57,457 nt of DNA, from positions 1 to 57,457 of the forward strand of contig CAZNLJ010000032.1 of NCBI GenBank assembly GCA_964573725.1, in the 5' to 3' direction. Shown here piece after piece: positions 45,082-53,429 of this stretch; positions within the stretch are counted from its first letter, which is position 1, and each line of letters opens with the position of its first letter. Source of the stretch: UBA6168 sp964573725 (lineage in GTDB: Bacteria > Bacteroidota > Bacteroidia > Chitinophagales > Saprospiraceae). Below the pieces are notes generated by a model that did not search any database, had not been told where the DNA came from, and saw only the letters and a list, made by a program, of their open reading frames with translations. A program made the position numbers and the translations under genes.

Positions 45082-46313
45082 ATACGCCTATCCCTTACGG
45101 CAAACAGCATATCACTCCAGAAGATATCCAGGCGGTGGTGCAAGCATTACAGTCAGACTTTCTGACCCAGGGTCCAAAGATTGCCGAGTTTGAAGGTGCA
45201 TTCGCCGCTTATACTGGATCAACTTACGCAGTCGCTGTTACCAATGGTACCGCAGCCTTGCACCTTTGTGCGCTGGCATTGGATGTGAATCCAGGTGATA
45301 AGGTGATAACAAGCCCTATTACATTCGCAGCCTCAGCCAACTGCATACGTTATTGCGGGGGGGAGGTTGTTTTTGCAGACATTGATCCCGAAACTTACCT
45401 TTTGGACATAAATAAAGTGCGGTTACTGCTGGAAGCAGAGCCTGTTGGCACCTATAAAGGTATCATTCCGGTAGACTTTGCCGGGCGCCCTGTTGATATG
45501 GAAGCTTATAGGAAGTTGGCAGATGAATTTGACTTATGGATTCTTGAGGATGCGTGCCATGCCCCAGGCGGGTACTTCATTGATTCCGCTGGTAAGATGC
45601 AGCGCTGTGGCAATGGAAATTATGCAGATTTGGCCATCTTTTCTTTTCACCCGGTAAAACATATCGCAACGGGTGAGGGTGGTATGATTACCACGAACGA
45701 CAAAAAGCTTTACAAAAGGCTGCTTAAGCTGCGCACACACGGCATTACGCGCAATCAGGATGATTTTACAAACAGTGTTGCGTTCGCAACGGGTGATGAT
45801 TCTAGTGCCGCATATCCAATGTGGTATATGGAGATGCAGGAATTGGGTTACAATTATCGCCTGACCGATTTTCAGGCAGCGCTTGGGATATCACAGTTAA
45901 AGAGGGCTGATGAGGGGATTGCGCGCAGGCGTGAAATCGCGCGTCTATATGAAGAATCTTTTACAGCGTTGAAAGGAGTAATGGTTAATAAGTTGGCAAT
46001 GGATGTAGGCCATGCTTACCATCTGTTTATTGTTGAAACTGAGAATCGGTTAGGATTGTATCATTATCTCCAAGCAAATAATATTTTTGTACAAATACAC
46101 TATATCCCATGCCATTTGATGCCATATTACAGGAATTTGGGATGGAAGGAAGGAGATTTGCCTTTTGCAGAGAAGTATTATAGAGGGTGCATTAGCTTAC
46201 CAATATATCCTTCATTGAGCATAGATGAGCTTCTGTATGTAATAAATCATGTGAAACAGTTTTGCGAAAATTCTGATGAGTTACGTAATACAAGTAAAGT
46301 CTCCTCCGATTGA
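45078..46313 (+). CDS. pseC: UDP-4-amino-4,6-dideoxy-L-AltNAc transaminase, PseC
   Basis: The 411-residue PLP aminotransferase starts at ATG 45078 (ATGA overlap with pseB); ATG 45072 is also in frame. Features are MNTPIPYGKQHITPEDIQAV, VTNGTAALHLCALAL, the LEDACHAPGG strand and FSFHPVKHIATGEGGMI with the Schiff-base lysine. The IHYIPCHLMPYYRNLGW motif near the C-terminus is typical of PseC. It transfers the 4-amino group in the second Pse step. Confidence 0.94.
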   Translation: MNTPIPYGKQHITPEDIQAVVQALQSDFLTQGPKIAEFEGAFAAYTGSTYAVAVTNGTAALHLCALALDVNPGDKVITSPITFAASANCIRYCGGEVVFADIDPETYLLDINKVRLLLEAEPVGTYKGIIPVDFAGRPVDMEAYRKLADEFDLWILEDACHAPGGYFIDSAGKMQRCGNGNYADLAIFSFHPVKHIATGEGGMITTNDKKLYKRLLKLRTHGITRNQDDFTNSVAFATGDDSSAAYPMWYMEMQELGYNYRLTDFQAALGISQLKRADEGIARRREIARLYEESFTALKGVMVNKLAMDVGHAYHLFIVETENRLGLYHYLQANNIFVQIHYIPCHLMPYYRNLGWKEGDLPFAEKYYRGCISLPIYPSLSIDELLYVINHVKQFCENSDELRNTSKVSSD

Positions 46314-47008
46314 ACAACCTTGCCATCATAACTGCCCGTGGGGGTAGTAAGCGCATTCCAAGAAAAAACATCCGAAATTTTCTGGGTAAGCCCATAATTT
46401 CCTACAGTATAGATGCAGCTATTAAAAGTGGTTTGTTTTCGGAAGTAATGGTATCAACAGATGACGATGAAATTGAAGAAATCTCTAAAGCATACGGTGC
46501 AAGCGTACCTTTCAAGCGCTCCGTTGAAAATTCAAATGATTTTGCAAGTACAGTTGATGTATTGCTGGAGGTGCTTGGCAGTTACCAAAAGCAAGGGCGA
46601 AATTTTGAGTATGCGTGCTGTTTATATCCAACTGCTCCATTCATTACCGCTAATATGCTGGGAAATGCACACTTGATGCTCAAAAATGATGGATATGACT
46701 GTGTATTTCCTGTGCTACCTTATTCATATCCCTTCCAAAGGGCTTTGAAATTGAATCAGGATAGTAAAGTAAGTATGTTCTACCCGGAACATCTTCATTC
46801 GAGGTCTCAAGACCTTGAAAAAGGTTATCATGATAGCGGGCAATTTTATTTCTTCAAAACTGACGTATTGCTAAGGAAGAAGAGGCTTTTTACGGATAAT
46901 AGTGGGGTGATTATTTTGAAAGAAATGCAGGCTCACGATATCGATCATGAAGAAGATTGGAAAGTTGCCGAGTTAAAATTTAAACTTCTGATAGATAGCC
47001 AACAATAG
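46310..47008 (+). CDS. pseF: CMP-pseudaminic acid synthetase, PseF
   Basis: The 232-residue cytidylyltransferase has the ITARGGSKRIPRKNIRNFLGKP nucleotide-binding motif split over its first 30 residues, DDDEIEEISKAYGA, LYPTAPFI and a C-terminal DIDHEEDWKVAELKF. It activates pseudaminic acid with CTP. Start is TTG 46310, whose last bases overlap the pseC stop (TTGA). Confidence 0.93.
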   Translation: MNNLAIITARGGSKRIPRKNIRNFLGKPIISYSIDAAIKSGLFSEVMVSTDDDEIEEISKAYGASVPFKRSVENSNDFASTVDVLLEVLGSYQKQGRNFEYACCLYPTAPFITANMLGNAHLMLKNDGYDCVFPVLPYSYPFQRALKLNQDSKVSMFYPEHLHSRSQDLEKGYHDSGQFYFFKTDVLLRKKRLFTDNSGVIILKEMQAHDIDHEEDWKVAELKFKLLIDSQQ

Positions 47009-47079
47009 GATTGAAATCCTTTGGCTTAATACTTTATCATACACCTGTAAAATTGTCATTTGCAAAGAAAGCGGGCATA

Positions 47080-48630
47080 ATGAAATTCACCTTTCGTACC
47101 GATGCTTCCCTCCAAATAGGCACAGGTCATGTCATGCGCTGCCTTACGCTAGCCGAAGCACTACGAGAAAGAGGCTCCTACTGTCGTTTTATATGCCGCG
47201 AAATCCCAGGACACTTGACATCCTTGATTCAACAAATAGGATTCGAGGTGCTCACCCTACCTGACGTTACACCTGACAATAATCAGCTCACCCCGACAGG
47301 TACACCAGCCTTAGCGCACGAATCTTGGTTGGGTACAACTTGGCAAACGGATGCACAACAAACTATCGCTGCCCTCGAAGGTGTGCAAACGGATTGGTTA
47401 ATCATTGATCATTATGCGTTGGATAATCGTTGGGAGACGCAATTACATTCCTACTGCGATAAAGTTATGGTCATTGATGACCTGGCTGATCGAAAACACG
47501 ATTGCGACATTCTGCTCGATCAGAACCTGGTTGCCGATTTTGAATACCGTTATGATTCCCTGGTTCCTGACAACTGCGCACGACTATTAGGTCCGGATTA
47601 TGCATTATTGCAGCCAGAATATGCAAAGCTTCACCCACGAACACCTCCTCGGTTAGGTCCTGTCCAACGAATACTAGTGTACTTTGGCGGATATGATCGG
47701 GATAACCTTACAGGCCGTACCATAGCAGCTTTTCTGGAACTCAATCGTGCAGACATTCAGGTAGATGTTATAATCAATTCCCATAGCCCGCATGCAGCTG
47801 CCGTTCGCCAACAAAGTATGGGTTATAGCAATATTACAATACATGAGCAACTGCCAAGTCTTGCGGAACTCATTGTCAAAGCCGACCTCGCCATAGGCGC
47901 AGGCGGTTCAACAACATGGGAACGATGTTGTTTAGGCTTGCCTACAATGATCATAACACTGGCAGAAAATCAGATACCCATTGCCTCAGAGATGCACAAT
48001 CAGGGTTTTGTACGCTGGTTAGGACATAAGGATACAGTTGATACAGAACACTTGAAACAAGCTCTATTGGAAACCCTAGCAAATGAACACCAGTTATTGC
48101 ACTGGTCTGTGCTTTGCCAGGCCCTCTTGAATGGAAAAGGAACAGAACGGGTGGCCAACATAATATTGTTAAAGGCTGACACTAATCTGGTTGCAAGGAA
48201 TGCAGTCCTTGAAGACGAGACTCTGATTTTGAAATGGGCTAATGACCCTCTGGTACGACAAAATGCCTTTAGTACCTCAGTAATTGATGCAAAAACCCAC
48301 AAGAAATGGTTTTACTCCTGCCTGCGTAATCCGGATAGCTGTCAGATTTACGTGGTGGAAACAGAAATGGGACTGCCGATTGGCCAGGTGCGATTTGAAC
48401 TCAAAAATAATGCTTGGGAAATTGATTTTGCATTGGCAGACTATGCGAGAAGACGGGGATTAGGTAGGCATTTATTAAAAACGGGTATACAAAAACTTAG
48501 AAGTAAAAAAAAAGGAGCACAGGTGTATGGCCGTGTAAGAATAGAAAATCTGCCCTCCCAATATGTCTTTGAGGCCCTCGGTTTTGACAAGGTTCATAGG
48601 GGGAGGATTGTCTATTTCCATATGTTCTGA
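47080..48630 (+). CDS. pseG: PseG hydrolase fused to PseH-like acetyltransferase
   Basis: Start ATG 47080 (MKFTFRTDASLQIGTGHVMRC) matches the PseG N-terminus; upstream residues to 47011 are spurious. Residues 1-360 form the GT-B-like UDP-sugar hydrolase with VIDDLADRKHDCDILLDQN, VYFGGYDRDN and GAGGSTTWERCCLGLPTM. Residues about 370-516 form a GNAT domain with LILKWANDPLVRQNAF, WEIDFALADYARRRGLGRHLL and FEALGFDKV, matching PseH. The fusion supplies the 4-N-acetylation and UDP-release steps. The order of the reactions (PseH then PseG) is opposite to the domain order. Confidence 0.92.
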   Translation: MKFTFRTDASLQIGTGHVMRCLTLAEALRERGSYCRFICREIPGHLTSLIQQIGFEVLTLPDVTPDNNQLTPTGTPALAHESWLGTTWQTDAQQTIAALEGVQTDWLIIDHYALDNRWETQLHSYCDKVMVIDDLADRKHDCDILLDQNLVADFEYRYDSLVPDNCARLLGPDYALLQPEYAKLHPRTPPRLGPVQRILVYFGGYDRDNLTGRTIAAFLELNRADIQVDVIINSHSPHAAAVRQQSMGYSNITIHEQLPSLAELIVKADLAIGAGGSTTWERCCLGLPTMIITLAENQIPIASEMHNQGFVRWLGHKDTVDTEHLKQALLETLANEHQLLHWSVLCQALLNGKGTERVANIILLKADTNLVARNAVLEDETLILKWANDPLVRQNAFSTSVIDAKTHKKWFYSCLRNPDSCQIYVVETEMGLPIGQVRFELKNNAWEIDFALADYARRRGLGRHLLKTGIQKLRSKKKGAQVYGRVRIENLPSQYVFEALGFDKVHRGRIVYFHMF

Positions 48631-49249
48631 TGCGGTTAGCTGGCTTAATTCCTATATTCCTGATTTGTTGACACAATGGTTGCTGGAAGGACACAGATGC
48701 ACATGGGTAAATGATGCAAAGCAACTACAAATTGGTGATTTATGTTTTTTTCTCAGTTATAGTCGAATCGTTGGTAAGCAAATCCTGAAAAAATTTAGGA
48801 ATAACCTCGTTGTACATGAAAGCGAATTGCCTAAAGGCAAGGGATGGTCACCCTTGACACGGCAGATTCTTGAAGGTAAGAATATCTTTCCTGTAACTTT
48901 GCTAGAAGCATCCGAGCAGGTGGACAGTGGCTAGATATATGCACAAAGATGGATTAATATCGCTGGAAATGAGCTTGTCAATGAAATCCGTTATGAACAA
49001 GCTATTTGCACAATAGACCTTTGTAGTTGGTTTGTTGATAATTATCCAAAATCAGTTTTACTCGGCAGAAATCAAGAAGGTGAAGAATCCGTATATAACC
49101 GAAGACGGCCAATACATAGCGTCCTCGACTTGAATAAAAGCCTTGGTGACCAATTCAATTTGTTGCGTGTGGATGATAATGAACAATATCTAGCATTTTT
49201 TGAACTAAACAATCAGAAATATATCATTCAAATTCATAAAGGCAAATGA
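48608..49249 (+). pseudogene. formyltransferase-like gene interrupted by in-frame amber codon
   Basis: Translation from TTG 48608 gives SISICSDAVSWLNSYIPDLL and then a formyltransferase-type core (VVHESELPKGKGWSPLTRQI, PVTLLEASEQVDSG). The frame is stopped by TAG at 48932-48934, directly after VDSG. The same frame stays open for 104 further codons (IYAQRWINI, EESVYNRRRPIHSVLDLN, QFNLLRVDDNEQYLAFF, KYIIQIHKGK) to TGA 49247-49249. That stop overlaps the pseI ATG in the usual ATGA fashion. This whole pattern fits the formyltransferase-like proteins found in nonulosonate loci. A single nonsense substitution, sequencing error or recoding would all explain it. Confidence 0.8.
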
Positions 49250-50298
49250 CAGCAGGAATCCAAATAGGTAATAAGATAATTGGTTCAGGACATAAGCCAT
49301 TTATAATAGCTGAAATGTCAGGCAATCATAATCAATCACTTGATCGTGCGCTTGAAATTGTGGTAGCTGCTGCCCAAGCCGGTGCGCATGCAATCAAGTT
49401 GCAAACATATACGCCTGATACAATGACTATTAAAGCGAGTGGAGGGTTATTTGAAATCAATGATAGCTCCTCACTTTGGGAAGGTCGAAGTCTCTATGAC
49501 TTATATCAAGAAGCCCATACGCCTTGGGAATGGCATAAGCCCATATTTAATAAGGCACGTTCTCTAGGCCTAGAAGTGTTTAGCACTCCTTTTGATGAAA
49601 GTGCAGTAGACTTTCTTGAAGGTTTGGACGTACCGGCCTATAAAATTGCATCTTTTGAAAATACCGATTGGCCATTGCTAAAAAAAGTTGCAAAAACGGG
49701 TAAGCCAGTAATAATGTCTACTGGGCTTGCTCGTTTAGCAGATATAGATGAGGCAGTGCAGATTCTGCGGAGTGAAGGTTGTCAGCAGCTAGTCTTGCTT
49801 AAATGTACCAGTACTTATCCTGCTACTCCAGAAAACACACACTTACTTACTATTCCGCATATGCAGGAAATGTTTGGTTGCCATGTAGGCTTAAGTGATC
49901 ATACGATGGGTATTGGTGCTGCCATTGCCGCAGTCGCCCTCGGTGCCTGCGTGGTGGAAAAACACTTTACACTACGCCGAGCAGATGGTGGGGTTGATAG
50001 TGCTTTCTCCATAGAGCCCGAAGAACTTGCAGCTCTTGTAACTGAATCTGAACGGGCCTTCCTCGCTTTGGGCAGCGTATATTATGGGGTTCAAGAAGCA
50101 GAAGCAAAAAGTTTGCGCTTTAAGCGCTCTATTTATGTGGTACAAGACGTCAAGGCAGGAGAATGTTTTACTCGAGAGAATCTGCGAGTTATTCGCCCTG
50201 GGGATGGCCTTCAGCCGAAGTATTATGAAACTTTGATTGGCAAAATGGCCAATCAAGATATTAAAGCTGGAACACCATTATCTTGGAACAACCTTTAA
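49246..50298 (+). CDS. pseI: pseudaminic acid synthase, PseI
   Basis: The 350-residue protein has a NeuB-type TIM barrel (about 1-280) with PFIIAEMSGNHNQSLDRAL, AIKLQTYTPDTMTI, STPFDESAVDFLE, YKIASFENTDWPLL, LLKCTSTYPATPENTHL and EKHFTLRRADGGVDSAFS. A C-terminal SAF/antifreeze-like domain (about 290-350, with GECFTRENLRVIRPGDGL) follows. It condenses 6-deoxy-AltdiNAc with phosphoenolpyruvate. The GLFEINDSSSLWEGRSLYDLY region supports PseI rather than NeuB or LegI. Confidence 0.95.
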   Translation: MTAGIQIGNKIIGSGHKPFIIAEMSGNHNQSLDRALEIVVAAAQAGAHAIKLQTYTPDTMTIKASGGLFEINDSSSLWEGRSLYDLYQEAHTPWEWHKPIFNKARSLGLEVFSTPFDESAVDFLEGLDVPAYKIASFENTDWPLLKKVAKTGKPVIMSTGLARLADIDEAVQILRSEGCQQLVLLKCTSTYPATPENTHLLTIPHMQEMFGCHVGLSDHTMGIGAAIAAVALGACVVEKHFTLRRADGGVDSAFSIEPEELAALVTESERAFLALGSVYYGVQEAEAKSLRFKRSIYVVQDVKAGECFTRENLRVIRPGDGLQPKYYETLIGKMANQDIKAGTPLSWNNL

Positions 50299-50975
50299 AA
50301 CATTACTTGCTGGTTACAGCAAAGCCTTGGCATGACGCTCTTTTTGAGTTAGTGCAACAAACTGTGCCTGGCCAATGGACAAGGATTACAACACGCGAGG
50401 CTTTTACCCCTAATTCACTGGAAATCCTTAAACCTGATAAGATTTTTCTTCCACATTGGTCATATCTTATACCTGAATCGGTATTCCAACACTGGGAGTG
50501 CATCGTGTTTCATATGACTGATTTACCCTATGGCAGAGGTGGAAGCCCGCTTCAAAATTTAGTTATTAGGGGACATCAAAGCACTAAGATTAGCGCTATT
50601 CGTGTTGAAGAGGGAATTGACACTGGACCGGTTTACTGCAAAGCTTCACTTAGTCTCGAGGGGAGTGCCAGGGATATTTTTGAAAGAATGACGCCTATAA
50701 TTGCTGGAATGATTCAGTGTATAGTAGAGGAAAATCCAATACCCAAACCACAACAAGGCGACATAGTAGTTTTTAAGAGACGTAAGCCAGCTGATGGAAA
50801 CTTACAGGATTTAACTAAACTTAGAGAATGGTATGACACAGTTCGCATGTTAGACTGTGAAGGCTATCCGCCAGCCTTTTTGGAAATATCTAATTTTATA
50901 CTCACGTTCCACCAAGTTGAATATACAACCGACGGTCAAGCTCTTAAAGCAAATGTTACCATCACACCGAAATAA
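50283..50975 (+). CDS. formyltransferase-like protein of nonulosonate locus
   Basis: The 230-residue protein (TTG start 50283, overlapping pseI by 16 bp; TTG 50307 possible) has a formyltransferase fold: IFLPHWSYLIPESVF, the FHMTDLPYGRGGSPLQNLVIRGH motif, ISAIRVEEGIDTGPVYCKASLSL and VFKRRKPADGN. The HMTDLP motif carries the catalytic histidine expected for N10-formyl-THF-dependent N-formylation. It probably formylates an amino group on the nonulosonate or its precursor. Unlike the first formyltransferase-like gene in the cluster, it is intact. Confidence 0.82.
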   Translation: MEQPLKHYLLVTAKPWHDALFELVQQTVPGQWTRITTREAFTPNSLEILKPDKIFLPHWSYLIPESVFQHWECIVFHMTDLPYGRGGSPLQNLVIRGHQSTKISAIRVEEGIDTGPVYCKASLSLEGSARDIFERMTPIIAGMIQCIVEENPIPKPQQGDIVVFKRRKPADGNLQDLTKLREWYDTVRMLDCEGYPPAFLEISNFILTFHQVEYTTDGQALKANVTITPK

Positions 50976-51663
50976 ACGAATCATGGTGGTAGTAGCCCAC
51001 CCTGATGATGAATTGTTAGGACCTGGTGCGAGTATGAATCGATTAATTCATGAAAATGATGTAATAACACACGTCGTGATCTTAGGTGAGGGAATAACAT
51101 CAAGAGCGGACATAAGAAATACGAAATTATGGGAAGAAGAACTTTCCATACATCGTAATAACATCAAAAATGCAAAGGGGGCCATTGGCTATCATACCGT
51201 CAGTATTCACGACCTGCCGGATAATAGATTTGATTCTGTTCCACTACTGGATATCATAAAAATAGTTGAGCGCGAAAAAGCAGAGTTTCAGCCAGATACA
51301 ATATTCACTCATCATGGAGGAGACTTAAATATTGACCACCAACGCACTTTTGAGTCAGTAATGACCGCTTGCCGCCCAATGCACACTGAAACTGTAAAAA
51401 CCATCATAACCTTTGAAACACCTTCAGGAACAGAATGGAGGGCTTCTACCGACCCCAAACATTTCATTCCAAATATGTTCATGACCATCTCAGAAGCTAA
51501 CCTTCAAGCAAAAATCAACGCAATGCAGTGTTATGAGTTTGAGAAGCGCAATTTTCCTCATCCCAGGTCACCTGAAGCACTTAGGATATTAGCGCAGCGG
51601 TGGGGTGTGGCTGTTGGAAGTGGGTTGGCAGAAGCTTTTTGTTTGGTAAGACATTTATTCTAG
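50953..51663 (+). CDS. PIG-L family deacetylase
   Basis: Start ATG 50953 lies inside the previous gene (23-bp overlap). The 236-residue protein has the zinc-binding VVVAHPDDELLGPGA and THHGGDLNIDHQ motifs of the PIG-L/LmbE N-deacetylase family. Placed between a formyltransferase and the flippase, it could remove an N-acetyl group so that a different acyl group such as formyl is installed. That role is inference. Confidence 0.87.
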   Translation: MLPSHRNKRIMVVVAHPDDELLGPGASMNRLIHENDVITHVVILGEGITSRADIRNTKLWEEELSIHRNNIKNAKGAIGYHTVSIHDLPDNRFDSVPLLDIIKIVEREKAEFQPDTIFTHHGGDLNIDHQRTFESVMTACRPMHTETVKTIITFETPSGTEWRASTDPKHFIPNMFMTISEANLQAKINAMQCYEFEKRNFPHPRSPEALRILAQRWGVAVGSGLAEAFCLVRHLF

Positions 51664-51755
51664 GGCTAGCCGAACCTTAGAGCATGTTGGGAAATTTAAT
51701 ACCCTAAAAATGGGAGCCAGTTCATAGCTTTCGGTATCATCAAAATCCATAAGCT

Positions 51756-51906
51756 ATGGTCACCAAATTTGAAGACCTAACTGACTCCCAGTGGCAAATT
51801 ATCAAAGAATTCTTGCCTGTCAAAAGAAAGCACAAACTTGATTTGCGCCTGGTTGTAAATACTATTCTGTGGATTTGTCTCGAACCCCTATTTCTTGGAG
51901 TAATTT
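51756..51906 (+). pseudogene. IS5-family transposase N-terminal remnant
   Basis: MVTKFEDLTDSQWQIIKEFL and DLRLVVNTILWIC match the start of IS5-family (DUF4096-type) transposases. The frame then shifts near 51877-51880, so that the expected CRTPISWSNF-like continuation is read in another frame, and the rest is lost. A possible terminal repeat starts at about 51681 (GAGCATGTTGGGAAATTTA). An IS3-type element begins at about 51973. Confidence 0.7.
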
Positions 51907-51975
51907 CTAAAAAGAGTTTAGATCTATTTCCTCTTTTTAGACATGACTTTTTTGAGGCATGGACAACAATGATGA

Positions 51976-52962
51976 TCAAAGGTTGGCAGGAACAGGCTTC
52001 CCGGTTCCTGCCCGACCATCTTCGTTGGCCGGATTATTCCTGACGGGTTGCTCTCCAGCATAGCCCGTTTCCGCTTCATCCGGCTTAGCCAAGTTATCGT
52101 TTTTATTGTTAAAATAGCTCTCCCATTTTTGCTGGGGGGTGGTTCTGACCAATTGGCCATGCTTGCGGGTGTAGTTGTACCACTTCAAATGCGCCTCGAA
52201 GGTTCTTTTTGCATCGTAATAACTACTGAACTCAAATCTTTGGATTACCTCGCGCTCCACGATGCTGTGAAACGCTTCGATATAGGCGTTTTCCTCCGGG
52301 GTGGCAATGTGGGTAAACTCCTGCCTGGCTTGCGCCATCTTCAAGAACTGCTTTACGTCATTGTCTATGAACTGTGAGCCGTTGTCGTTACGTACCGTAA
52401 CCCCTTTGATCCCGTACTCAACATCTATTCGCCTCAATAGGTCTATCACGTCCATCTTTCGGATACTGCTTTTAAAAAGCTGTTGCAGGGCTTTCCTGGT
52501 GAACACGTCCAGCACCGTCAGCAAATAATAGTTCCTACGCTCTCCTTTCACCCAGACATATTTGATATCCAGGCACAAGCATTCCATTGGCCGGGTAGCT
52601 TCAATCCTACGATGCCGCACAAACTCCCGCTGACCCTGGGTACGCATGGTTTTGCCCAGTAAGAGATTGTTTTCGGCCATTAGCCGATATACTTTCTTGT
52701 GATTGACGATATAGCCAAGGTCGCGCAGGTCATCCGTGATATTGTGATAGCCGTAACAACAGAACTCGCGGCCCAGGGCCAGCTTGATATCTTCTACTAC
52801 TTTCTCATTGCGTAGGACCCGGCCATCCTTCGTGACCGTGTGCGTACTTGGCTTCACGCCACGCTTGCCATCCTGAGGCCGGTAGTAGAATACGCGCTGG
52901 GACAATGATGCCCATTTGCATAATCTCGATGTAGAAGCCTTACCCGTGAACTGCTTCACCAT
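51976..52962 (-). CDS. IS3-family transposase OrfB (DDE integrase)
   Basis: The 328-residue integrase-like protein has an HTH_21-type segment (FCCYGYHNITDDLRDLGYIVNHKKVYRLM) and an rve catalytic core with DDE residues in CLDIKYVW, VRNDNGSQF and EENAYIEAFHS. It ends with NYTRKHGQLVRTTPQQKWE. It is read independently from ATG 52962 or as an OrfAB fusion through the upstream A-run. No disruption is visible. Confidence 0.92.
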   Translation of the reverse strand: MVKQFTGKASTSRLCKWASLSQRVFYYRPQDGKRGVKPSTHTVTKDGRVLRNEKVVEDIKLALGREFCCYGYHNITDDLRDLGYIVNHKKVYRLMAENNLLLGKTMRTQGQREFVRHRRIEATRPMECLCLDIKYVWVKGERRNYYLLTVLDVFTRKALQQLFKSSIRKMDVIDLLRRIDVEYGIKGVTVRNDNGSQFIDNDVKQFLKMAQARQEFTHIATPEENAYIEAFHSIVEREVIQRFEFSSYYDAKRTFEAHLKWYNYTRKHGQLVRTTPQQKWESYFNNKNDNLAKPDEAETGYAGEQPVRNNPANEDGRAGTGKPVPANL

Positions 52963-52964
52963 GG

Positions 52965-53276
52965 TTACTTTCGTTTGATTGTCAATGAGTTTTTTTTTAA
53001 AAGCTCGTTCTTGAACTCAAGTTCCAGTGCCTGGTTCGCGATGATACGCTTTAACCGTTCGTTTTCTTCTTTAAGCTCCTTCATCTGGGGATCAACATAC
53101 TTGTACTTGGGCTTCAATCCATTAATACCTTCTGAAAGGTAATTCTTGCGCCAGCGGTCAAACAAAGAGGGTGCTATACTGTACTTACGAATCGTTTCTA
53201 TTCGACCTTCCCGCGCTGCTTCCTGAACAATGGAGAGCCTTTCTTCTGCCGTGAACTTCCTTCTGCTTTTGGTCAT
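52965..53276 (-). CDS. IS3-family transposase OrfA (HTH)
   Basis: The 103-residue protein has an HTH (RRKFTAEERLSIVQEAAREG, IAPSLFDRWRKNYLSEG) followed by a leucine-zipper helix (MKELKEENERLKRIIANQAL). It is the DNA-binding partner that regulates and fuses to OrfB. The gene ends just after an A9 run. Confidence 0.92.
   Translation of the reverse strand: MTKSRRKFTAEERLSIVQEAAREGRIETIRKYSIAPSLFDRWRKNYLSEGINGLKPKYKYVDPQMKELKEENERLKRIIANQALELEFKNELLKKNSLTIKRK
52990..52998 (-). other. A9 slippery run for programmed -1 frameshift
   Basis: Nine adenines on the coding strand lie near the end of orfA. A -1 shift there leads into the orfB frame through LIDNQTKVT to the orfB start with no stop. This is the usual IS3 mechanism for making OrfAB transposase. 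Confidence 0.65.
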
Positions 53277-53429
53277 ACGAATATTAGGTTAATCAGACCT
53301 AAAATCAAATCCTTTTTTCTCTCCAGGCAATTAGGAGGCTAAGACATAATTTACTTCAGTCTGGGAAGAATTAGTTTCGATATCCACTATAAATGACCAG
53401 GAACCTATTTCTTTAGCAAACTTAAAAGC

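Larger units (their letters stand above)
51973..53307 (-). mobile_element. IS3-family insertion sequence
   Basis: This element of about 1.3 kb carries orfA and orfB on the minus strand. Weak terminal inverted repeats are seen: TGATCAAAGGTTG at 51973 and, on the minus strand, TGATTTTAGGTCTG ending at 53307. Both ORFs appear intact, so it may be recently active. A target-site duplication could not be fixed with confidence; AAT occurs near both ends. Confidence 0.7.
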
